From positions 1 to 64,000 of the forward strand of contig CALWOA010000002.1 of assembly GCA_944382965.1 (NCBI GenBank): a stretch of 64,000 nucleotides of DNA. Direction: 5' to 3'. The stretch comes from an uncultured Oscillospiraceae bacterium (GTDB lineage: Bacteria > Bacillota > Clostridia > Oscillospirales > Oscillospiraceae). The position numbers and the translations under genes were made by a program. The notes beneath the pieces were generated by a model that saw nothing but the letters and a program-made list of their open reading frames with translations, made no database searches and was not told the origin of the DNA. Shown here piece by piece: positions 25,974 to 33,495 of this stretch (the stretch's first letter is position 1; the number at the start of each line of letters is the position of its first letter).

Positions 25974-27890
25974 TCAAAGCTCCTGTTCTTTTGGTTTTCG
26001 GGGTTTGGATTTACGCTGAGGCTGCTGCGGGTGGTCTTTGAGCTTTTCCAGGACGGAAGGCTTCTTCTCCCGGTGGATGGCATCTGCCAAATCCATCAGG
26101 GAAATGGGCTGACCGGATTTGGCCTGCTGTTCCAGCTCTGCTACCGTGGGCTGCTTACCGTTGTTGATGATACCGTCAATCATGCCGTAGTCATCTTCCG
26201 TGGACATCTCCGCTGCTTTCAGGTAGTTCTCTTTCTGAAAATCCGGCAGTTCCTTGAAACCCACGCTGTCGCAGTAGTGGTAGGATACCACACCGTCCTG
26301 TTTCAGCGCAACGATGTCACTCACGGAGAGGCTGTGTCCGGTAAAGTCGCCGGGGCGGTTCAGATTGAAGATTTCGTACAGACGCTCCAATGTGGCCATT
26401 TGGCTTTGCTCGTAGACAATGGGGCCGGTGTAAATCACATCGTAGTTCGATGGAGCGGGTGTCGCTGGAATCCTGTCCAGTGCAGAATAATGCAATTCAC
26501 GGGGAGCATCCTGCTTTAGCTGCATGATTGCGTAGGCATCACCGGGAGCATCCAGAAAACGCTGGTGAACATCACGGGCAGGGACGGAATCGTGGATATC
26601 CTGCCATTCTTCACGGGTAATGCCAATGATCCCATCGTGATTCACAACATCCTCAGAATCAACTACCATTTCATCGGTATTGTCGGGATACAGCATGAAA
26701 AGCAGCGCATCCTGCTCCAGCAGTTCCAAAGCCCGATCCTTGGACAGCGGGAGCATATTCGGGTCATGGTATCCATACCACTCCATCATTTCAGGGGTAA
26801 TGATAGGGTCAGGAAGCGGGAGAATCTCTGTATTCCGTGCCTGATCTTGTGCTTCCTGCTGGGTTTCTATTCCTGCCGGTACGGATTCCACGATTTGGGG
26901 TGGTACTTCCGGGGGAGGTTCTTCCGGCATTATTTCAGGAGGATCTAAGTTGATGCCTTTTTCCTTGCAAATCTCCCGATAATGCTGCTCAATCCCGGAA
27001 ATCAGCTCCGAGGAGGTCTTGTTAATGGTTTCCAGACTGGCCCGCAGCTCTTTCAGCTCCTTGCCCTGGGACCAGGAAGCGATATAGCCGAAGCTGTTGT
27101 CAGCGGTTTCAATGCCAAAATACTGACAGACTGCGTAGGAAATGCTCTCGGCTTCCACTTCCTCGGTATTCCTGTCCTTTTCTCCCGGTACAAGGATGGT
27201 TTCGCCATCATCTGCCAGCTCCGTCATTTTCTCATAGTTGTGGAGCCGGGAATGGGCCATTTCGTGGATGGCTGCGCAGACGGTCTGCACCTGGCTCATG
27301 CCTTCCCTGAGAAAAATAGCTTGCTTTTCCAGATGAAAATAGCCGTCCATGCCGGGTTCCATCGGCTCTATGGTAATGGGCACCTGAGATGTCCGGCGCA
27401 GAGCCCCCATGAAAACCTCATACTGCGCCACATCCCCGGTCAGACTGAAGGAAATCTGCGGCAAGGGCTTTCCATCGGTCTGGGACACATCGAATACGGA
27501 CACCACCTTGAACATGGGAATAGTGACTTCCTTTTCCTCGGTGATGGGTTTCCCTTCATCATCCAGCATGGGCATCTTGGTGTCCGGGTCCAGCTTTTCC
27601 TTATCCACCTTGATTTTGTAGGGGGTGGGGGCCAGAATCTGGATGCCCTTTTCGCCCTTTTTTACATGACGCCCGAAGCTGTTTTTCCACTTGCTGAAGC
27701 CGGCCACCAGCGTAGCGTTCGGCTTCTGGGCGTGGATCAGCATGACATTGTTCAGGGAATACCTGTGGAACCGGCTCATGGTGGTGAGGTAGTTGCGGTA
27801 GCGGTCACTCTCGAACAGCTCCATGATGCCTTTTTCGATACCGGCGGTGATCTCTTTGATGCGCTCCTTGTTGGATTGTTTTTCGGACAA
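25974..27890 (-). CDS. ArdC-like antirestriction / metallopeptidase protein
   Basis: A 638-aa protein begun at a TTG (27890) behind AAGGAG. Residues 20-135 are the ArdC N-terminal ssDNA-binding type (FHRYSLNNVMLIHAQKPNAT, GRHVKKGEKGIQIL). HEMAH at 209-213 is a zinc metallopeptidase motif with a downstream acidic ligand region (EEVEAESISYAVCQYFG). A Pro/Glu-rich linker leads to a C-terminal region of unknown fold, and the protein ends with KPSVLEKL and a basic tail. ArdC-type proteins protect incoming plasmid DNA from restriction. The gene lies with other leading-type functions, supporting the same role here. Confidence 0.85.
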   Translation of the reverse strand: MSEKQSNKERIKEITAGIEKGIMELFESDRYRNYLTTMSRFHRYSLNNVMLIHAQKPNATLVAGFSKWKNSFGRHVKKGEKGIQILAPTPYKIKVDKEKLDPDTKMPMLDDEGKPITEEKEVTIPMFKVVSVFDVSQTDGKPLPQISFSLTGDVAQYEVFMGALRRTSQVPITIEPMEPGMDGYFHLEKQAIFLREGMSQVQTVCAAIHEMAHSRLHNYEKMTELADDGETILVPGEKDRNTEEVEAESISYAVCQYFGIETADNSFGYIASWSQGKELKELRASLETINKTSSELISGIEQHYREICKEKGINLDPPEIMPEEPPPEVPPQIVESVPAGIETQQEAQDQARNTEILPLPDPIITPEMMEWYGYHDPNMLPLSKDRALELLEQDALLFMLYPDNTDEMVVDSEDVVNHDGIIGITREEWQDIHDSVPARDVHQRFLDAPGDAYAIMQLKQDAPRELHYSALDRIPATPAPSNYDVIYTGPIVYEQSQMATLERLYEIFNLNRPGDFTGHSLSVSDIVALKQDGVVSYHYCDSVGFKELPDFQKENYLKAAEMSTEDDYGMIDGIINNGKQPTVAELEQQAKSGQPISLMDLADAIHREKKPSVLEKLKDHPQQPQRKSKPRKPKEQEL

Positions 27891-28058
27891 ATTTGATCGC
27901 TCCTTCCTTTGATTTGACTGCTCCCCATGTGACATAGATGGGTCACACAGGGAGTTTTCTCCGCATACAAAAGCCAATTTTGGCTTTCCGAATGTAAATA
28001 CACATATCCCTGTGAATGTGCGTAAAAAAGTCATTGGTATCAGCCACTTTTTGACCCC

Positions 28059-28424
28059 TTAAATGCGGAGATTCCAATACTGAATGCGCTTCCTTTCGGC
28101 ATCCCGCCGCCTGCGCTCCTGAATAGAACACGAGGGACAATATTTGGCGCGGTGAGATTTGGACAGGACAGGATTTCCGCAGATTACGCAGCGTTTCCTC
28201 GGCTGGGTATGGAGGATGGATGCTTCCAGCGCCGGGTCATTGGGCAATACGGCATTTCGGAACCACTTGCAGTTCAGGGAATAGGAAATCCACTGTGGGC
28301 AGACATTGCAGAACGACCAGTCCAGAACAAGGCAGCTTCCATTGTCATAATTGCAACAGCGGCTGCGTATCAGCTTTCGCACCTGCTTCAGCTGCTCGTC
28401 ATTCATCCGGGGCAGATCAGCCAT
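28059..28424 (-). CDS. cysteine-rich VLP domain protein
   Basis: A 121-aa protein with an early Cys cluster (RCCNYDNGSCLVLDWSFCNVCPQ), the FRNAVLPNDPALE segment that names the family, and a C-terminal zinc ribbon (CVICGNPVLSKSHRAKYCPSC). The ATG overlaps the topoisomerase stop. It is found routinely in this element family; the function is unknown, probably nucleic-acid binding. Confidence 0.82.
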   Translation of the reverse strand: MADLPRMNDEQLKQVRKLIRSRCCNYDNGSCLVLDWSFCNVCPQWISYSLNCKWFRNAVLPNDPALEASILHTQPRKRCVICGNPVLSKSHRAKYCPSCSIQERRRRDAERKRIQYWNLRI

Positions 28425-30456
28425 TGCCAAACACCAGCTTGAAATGCGCCCGTTCGCCGTCGTCCTCCAAAACCACGGCGGCATCGTAGACCTTCCCGGT
28501 TTTGGAGGAAACACAACCCTTCAGCGGGGCGCGGCCTTTCTCCAGCAGGAGCTGGGCAGTTTTTCTGTCCAAGGTTTTCTGCTTGAGGGTAAAGAACCGG
28601 CTGTCCCTCCACAGGACGAATTTGCAGTCCTGTCCGGTGCAGAAATACCCCTTGCTGCGCTCAATCACTGGCCTGCCGCACCGGGGACATTTGCCCACGG
28701 TGTTTTCGGCGGAGGGGAACAGAATATCCGCGCCGGAAACCGGGCGGTAATCCGCAATCAGACCGGTGAGCATTTCCCGAATGCCGTCCAGAAACTCCTC
28801 CGGCTCCAACTCACCTTTTTGGACTTGGGACAGCCTATGCTCCCATTCCGCTGTCAGCAGCGGCGATTGAAGTTGTTCCGGCAGGACGGTAATCAGGGCG
28901 TTGCCCAATGCGGTGGGAATCAGGATGGTCTGCTTTTTCGCCTTTCGACGCTCTACCATGCCTGTGGAAACCAGCTTTTCCAGAATCCCAGCACGGGTGG
29001 CAGGAGTTCCCAGGCCCTTGCGCTCCGCATCCTCCGGCATATCCTTCGCCCCTGCCGTTTCCATGGAGGACAGCAGAATATCTTCTGTAAAGTGCTTGGG
29101 AGGCTGGGTTTTGCCATCCTTCACAGATATCTTGCTGGGGGTCAAGATTTGCCCGACTTCCAGACCGGAAAACCACTTCTGGGGGATGCTTTTCTGACTG
29201 TATTTCTTCCACCCGGCATCCAAGAGCATCTTCATGGTGGTCTTGAAGGGTTCCCCGCAGGTGATGGTGGTTTCCGCTTCCCGGTATCGGTATGCGCCGC
29301 TGACCGCCATCAGCACCTGCCGGGAGATCAGCTTCAGGATGTTCTGTTCCGCTGTGAGAAGGCTGGATAAATCCAGTTCTCCCGCCGCCATCGTGGGCAG
29401 GATGGCATGGTGGTCAGAAACCTTTTTGGAATTGCACACCTGTTTGGAAAGCACCTCATTCGGGGCATCCTGCCCGTAAATTCCCGCCGCACACAGGACG
29501 ATTGCCGGGACGCTTCCCAGCATATCGTCCGTCAGATAGCGGCTGTCCGTCCGGGGATAGGTACACAGCTTCTTTTCGTAGAGGGATTGCAGATAGTCCA
29601 GGGTCTGCTGGGCGGTGTAGCCCAAAAGCCGGTTGGCATCCCGCTGGAGGGTGGTCAGATCGTAGAGTGCCGGAGCCTTTTCTTCTTTTTCGCAATGGCG
29701 AATATCGGAAACCACAGCATTCTGATTCTGGCATTTCTTCGCAAGCTGCTGCGCTTCCGTTCTGTCCGGGAATTTCTTGCTGGAAACGGTGAAATCCGGG
29801 AAGTCCAGATTTACGGTGAAGAAATCTTTGGGAACGAAAGCGGAGATTTCGGATTCCCGCTGCACCAGCAGGGACAGTGTGGGAGACATGACCCTGCCCA
29901 CATTCAGTTTGGTGCCGTACAGCAGAGAAAAGTACCGGGTGGCGTTGATGCCCACCAGCCAGTCCGCCTTGGCTCGGCACAGGGCGCTTTTGTACAGCCC
30001 ATCAAAATCAGAGCCGGGACGAAGATTCTGAAATCCATCCCGGATGGCTTCATCCTCCATAGAGGAAATCCACAGCCGTTTCATAGGCTTCTGGCAGTCA
30101 GCCAGATAGTAGACACTTCGGAAAATCAGCTCGCCCTCCCGTCCGGCATCGCAGGCGTTGACAACTTCGGTCACATCTTCCCGGTGCATCAGCTTTTGGA
30201 GAACATCAAACTGATTCTGTTTTCCTTCGGCAATGCGGAACTGGAAGGGGATGGGAATAATCAGTAAATCCTCCCGCTTCCATTTGGCGTAGCGTTCATC
30301 GTATACGCTGGCATCCGCAAGCCCCGCCAGATGCCCAAAACACCAGGACACCAGATAGCTGTTTCCTTCCAGATAGCCGTCCCTGCGGGTGATGGCTCCC
30401 AGCACCTTGGACAAGCTCTGTGCAACCGAGGGTTTCTCAGCGATCACAAGCTGCAT
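28417..30456 (-). CDS. topB: type IA DNA topoisomerase III
   Basis: A 679-aa topoisomerase. The Toprim motifs are AEKPS at 6-10 and DAGREGE at 103-109. The catalytic Tyr300 lies in TYPRTDSRYLTDD, and GRVMSPTLSLLVQRE at 188-201 corresponds to the conserved GRVQTPTL region. A C-terminal C4 zinc finger (CPRCGRPVIERSKGYFCTGQDC) completes the usual length. It should relax or decatenate element DNA during transfer. The start is coupled to the preceding small gene by overlap. Confidence 0.93.
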   Translation of the reverse strand: MQLVIAEKPSVAQSLSKVLGAITRRDGYLEGNSYLVSWCFGHLAGLADASVYDERYAKWKREDLLIIPIPFQFRIAEGKQNQFDVLQKLMHREDVTEVVNACDAGREGELIFRSVYYLADCQKPMKRLWISSMEDEAIRDGFQNLRPGSDFDGLYKSALCRAKADWLVGINATRYFSLLYGTKLNVGRVMSPTLSLLVQRESEISAFVPKDFFTVNLDFPDFTVSSKKFPDRTEAQQLAKKCQNQNAVVSDIRHCEKEEKAPALYDLTTLQRDANRLLGYTAQQTLDYLQSLYEKKLCTYPRTDSRYLTDDMLGSVPAIVLCAAGIYGQDAPNEVLSKQVCNSKKVSDHHAILPTMAAGELDLSSLLTAEQNILKLISRQVLMAVSGAYRYREAETTITCGEPFKTTMKMLLDAGWKKYSQKSIPQKWFSGLEVGQILTPSKISVKDGKTQPPKHFTEDILLSSMETAGAKDMPEDAERKGLGTPATRAGILEKLVSTGMVERRKAKKQTILIPTALGNALITVLPEQLQSPLLTAEWEHRLSQVQKGELEPEEFLDGIREMLTGLIADYRPVSGADILFPSAENTVGKCPRCGRPVIERSKGYFCTGQDCKFVLWRDSRFFTLKQKTLDRKTAQLLLEKGRAPLKGCVSSKTGKVYDAAVVLEDDGERAHFKLVFGNG

Positions 30457-30650
30457 ACCGTCACCTCCATAGAAACACCCCTGCGCACCTCACGGTGGCA
30501 GGGGTGAACGCAGCCTTCGCCGTAGCGCTGACAGCCACAGCAAAGGTGATCTTCGGGGAGAACAGTCTTTCTGATCTCCCGCTGGGGATGGGGTTTGCCG
30601 GTCATCAGCTTTTCATAAAACCGGGACTTTCCGGTGGTAAAGTAACTCAT
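30444..30650 (-). CDS. small cysteine-rich element protein
   Basis: A 68-aa protein whose ATG overlaps the DUF4366 stop (ATGA) and whose stop overlaps the topB start, so it is translated in a chain. It contains [15 protein letters not shown], a compact Cys cluster likely to bind zinc. No function known. Confidence 0.65.
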   Translation of the reverse strand: MSYFTTGKSRFYEKLMTGKPHPQREIRKTVLPEDHLCCGCQRYGEGCVHPCHREVRRGVSMEVTVCSL

Positions 30651-31474
30651 TTGGATTCTGCTTCCTCCTTTTCTTCGCAGGGTTCAAAATCGGCATACTC
30701 GTCATCCTCGTCCATGCCGTAGTCATAGTCATCCAGATCGGTGTCACCCTTGGTTTTAGGATTGGGCATCTTGTTTTTCAGGAAGTACCAGCCCATGACG
30801 CCGACCATGACGATCATCAGCAGCACAGCCAGAACCGCGCCGGAATTGGACTTTTTCTCCGGCTCCTTCACCGGCTCTGTGGGAGGAACGGTGGGTTCTT
30901 CGGAGGGTTCCGGCTCTCTGCCCACGCACTCGGTCATGTTTTTGGCGCAGATCGGGCAGGTGGTGTTCACATGACCAGCGTAGCAACGGTCAATGCAGCC
31001 GCAGACTTCCACTTTCTCGCCGTCCTCCAGCAGTGCCTGCAAATCCGCATCGTCCACCTTGTTCAGGAAATAGGTGTTGAACTGCTCACTTTTTTCATCC
31101 ACAGGGGCATCGTAGTCGATGATGATGTAGAAAATCTCCCCGCTGCGGGTTTCGATGGTGATGAACTGCTTGTTGGTGTCCGCATGGAACTGGAGGTCTT
31201 TTGCAATGGCGTTTCCTTCCGTGAAGGGTTCCACCGGTGTCACCGTGGTGGGGGTGGTCGGCGCTGTGGCAGCAGGCGGCTGGGTTTCCGGCGGCGTGGT
31301 AGGCTTCGGCGTGGTGGGCTTCTGTGCAGTCGGTTGGGGTTCCGTGGGGTCGGCGGTGTAGATGATTACATCATCCTTGGGGGGATTGGCTTCGGCGGAT
31401 GCCGTTATGGTCAGAAAGGACATACACAGCATCAGCACCGCCAACAGGGTAAAAAAGCGGCGATTAAGCCTCAA
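30647..31474 (-). CDS. DUF4366 membrane-anchored protein (CD1107-like)
   Basis: A 275-aa protein begun at a TTG behind AAGGAGG. The signal peptide ([23 protein letters not shown]) is followed by a Pro/Thr-rich stalk, a small domain, [19 protein letters not shown] with four or more Cys, and a late membrane helix ([20 protein letters not shown]) before an acidic cytoplasmic tail. It should face outward as part of the transfer channel. It overlaps the DUF4315 stop. Confidence 0.82.
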   Translation of the reverse strand: MRLNRRFFTLLAVLMLCMSFLTITASAEANPPKDDVIIYTADPTEPQPTAQKPTTPKPTTPPETQPPAATAPTTPTTVTPVEPFTEGNAIAKDLQFHADTNKQFITIETRSGEIFYIIIDYDAPVDEKSEQFNTYFLNKVDDADLQALLEDGEKVEVCGCIDRCYAGHVNTTCPICAKNMTECVGREPEPSEEPTVPPTEPVKEPEKKSNSGAVLAVLLMIVMVGVMGWYFLKNKMPNPKTKGDTDLDDYDYGMDEDDEYADFEPCEEKEEAESK

Positions 31475-31709
31475 TGGAAGCATCCTCCTTATCCTTGGTT
31501 TCGGCGGCATTGGGCGCAGCCTGGATTTTTGCCAGCAGGCCGGACAAGGCTTCCGGCGTCAGGCCGCACTCGCGCACCATGTAGATGATATCGATGTTCT
31601 CCAGCTCCTGAATCTGTTTTTTCAGCTCTGTGTTTCGGGACTGGAGTTTTTCGATTTTCTCCGTGTTTTTCTCCAGTTCGGCACGGAGTTTTTGCAGTTT
31701 GGGATTCAT
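31464..31709 (-). CDS. DUF4315 coiled-coil protein
   Basis: An 81-aa protein dominated by a coiled coil ([20 protein letters not shown], residues 5-24, and its continuation to about residue 37), followed by a short helix ([14 protein letters not shown]). This is the standard DUF4315 gene between the C40 peptidase and DUF4366 in this family. AAGGAG stands 10 nt before the ATG. Probably a structural part of the transfer apparatus. Confidence 0.85.
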   Translation of the reverse strand: MNPKLQKLRAELEKNTEKIEKLQSRNTELKKQIQELENIDIIYMVRECGLTPEALSGLLAKIQAAPNAAETKDKEDASIEA

Positions 31710-31725
31710 AAAATCACGCTCCTTA

Positions 31726-33456
31726 TCAGGGCAGCCGTCCAAAGGTGAAGAAATGGGACTGCCAGTATTGGGTGTCGATGTTTGTGTACGAAATGGGGTC
31801 GCCGCAGTGCAGCATTCTGTTATTGCCCACATAGATGCCCACATGGGAGACACCATTTGTCTTGTAGGTGCCCTTGAAGAACACCAGATCACCGGGACGG
31901 GCGTTGCTCCGGGACACCGGGGTGCAGAGGTTGTAAAGCCCCTGGGCGCTGGTGCGTCCAACGCTCCAGCCGCTGTGATTGATGACCCAGCAGACAAAGC
32001 CGGAACAGTCAAAGGAAGTGCTGGGACTGCTGCCGCCCCAGACATAGGGGTAGCCCAGATATTTTTCCGCTTCCTTTATCATGGCGGCAAATTTGGCATC
32101 TTCCAGCGCATCCGGGGGAATGTCGTAGTCCGTATAGCCGTCGATCAGGTGCTTCTGGATGTAGTCGGAATCCGGGAACAGGTCGGGGCGGTTGCCCAGG
32201 GTCGCCATGTACAGGGCATACCGTCCCAATGTTTCCTCGTTCATCACATACACAGGGACATGGCTGAGATCAAAGTTTTCCAGCTTGACGGTGACGCTCC
32301 TGTAGGTGTAGAGAACCTGGGCTTCATACTCGTATTCCTCCATAATGGGGTCGCCCCACTGGTCATACAGGTAGGCCCCGGTGACGGGATCACGGGCATG
32401 GCGTTCCCCGGTGACGGTTTCCGTCCGATAGCGGGTTTCACTCTCCACGGTTTCCGTGAGGATGTACTGCTTGTCAAAGAGCATATCCAGCGTTCCCATG
32501 ACTTCCTGTAATGTCCACTCGCCGGGGTGCATGGCGGACAGAATCGCCGTCAGCACATAGGGGTCATGCCCGATGTCGTCCAGCTCATAGTGGTACGCAT
32601 CGTAGTCATGGGTTTGCTCATACCGATCAAGCTGCCGCTGCAATGCCTGTTCCATGGCGCAGTAGGCTGCTTCCGCACCCACAATATCATCGTCTGCGGC
32701 GGCATAGCTGCCGGCAGCGATCCCAGCGCCGATGCCCTCCACCATCATGGAACAGGAGGACACGGCATTGAGTAGAAATGCCAGAATCACCAGGATACCG
32801 AGGACGGCGGCAAACCCTTTTCGGTGCCGCGCCACGAAGGTTGCCGCCTGTTCCGACTTTTTGGCAGCTTCCTTTGCAGCTCTGGCGCTGCTCTCCACGG
32901 TACTGCGTCCGGCTTTCTGGGCAGCATACTGGCGCTTGATGGCCTGCTTCTGACGCCAACGGGAAAGAGGGTTGCTGGTGGGGTGTTCCACCTCCGCTTT
33001 CTTTTGCAGGGCGTGGATATTGGCTTTCTCAAGCTGTTTTTCCGCACGTGCAGCGGCACGGTAGGGCTGGAGCTGGGCAGAACGGTATCCCTCCTGAAGA
33101 ACATGGGCAGAAGAATCCACGGTATCTGCGGCAAAGCCAGCAGCTTCCACACCCACATTGTCATCCTCGGAATCCCGGACTTCCCGGCGAATCTGCCTGC
33201 GGACTGCGGCGGCAGGAGCATCGGTGACCTTGAGCCGGGAGGGCGGCTTCTTTTCGGTATCCTCAAAATGGAGCTTCACCTTGATCTTGCCGTTGCTGTT
33301 GTCGGCAATCAGCTCCGGCTTGATAACCTTTTTGGTGGGGATTTTTGCCTGGGCTTTTTCTGCCTTGTCAGCAGCCTTTTCCGCTTTCTGAACGGCTTTT
33401 CCCATAACGGGGTCGAGCCGCTCTTTATCGGTGAATTGCAGCCGGGATTCACGCAA
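31726..33456 (-). CDS. C40 (NlpC/P60) peptidase of the transfer channel
   Basis: A 576-aa protein read from a TTG at 33456 behind AGGTGG. It has a long basic cytoplasmic N-terminus, one membrane helix (GFAAVLGILVILAFLLNAV, about residue 215), an extracellular middle domain, and a C-terminal NlpC/P60 domain. The catalytic Cys lies in FDCSGFVCWV near residue 484 and the His in GVSHVGIYVG near residue 537. Such enzymes cut peptidoglycan stem peptides to open the wall for the conjugation pore. It follows VirB4. Confidence 0.9.
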   Translation of the reverse strand: MRESRLQFTDKERLDPVMGKAVQKAEKAADKAEKAQAKIPTKKVIKPELIADNSNGKIKVKLHFEDTEKKPPSRLKVTDAPAAAVRRQIRREVRDSEDDNVGVEAAGFAADTVDSSAHVLQEGYRSAQLQPYRAAARAEKQLEKANIHALQKKAEVEHPTSNPLSRWRQKQAIKRQYAAQKAGRSTVESSARAAKEAAKKSEQAATFVARHRKGFAAVLGILVILAFLLNAVSSCSMMVEGIGAGIAAGSYAAADDDIVGAEAAYCAMEQALQRQLDRYEQTHDYDAYHYELDDIGHDPYVLTAILSAMHPGEWTLQEVMGTLDMLFDKQYILTETVESETRYRTETVTGERHARDPVTGAYLYDQWGDPIMEEYEYEAQVLYTYRSVTVKLENFDLSHVPVYVMNEETLGRYALYMATLGNRPDLFPDSDYIQKHLIDGYTDYDIPPDALEDAKFAAMIKEAEKYLGYPYVWGGSSPSTSFDCSGFVCWVINHSGWSVGRTSAQGLYNLCTPVSRSNARPGDLVFFKGTYKTNGVSHVGIYVGNNRMLHCGDPISYTNIDTQYWQSHFFTFGRLP

Positions 33457-33495
33457 AAATACCACCTGCCAGAGTTACCGAGGTATGGAGCATCC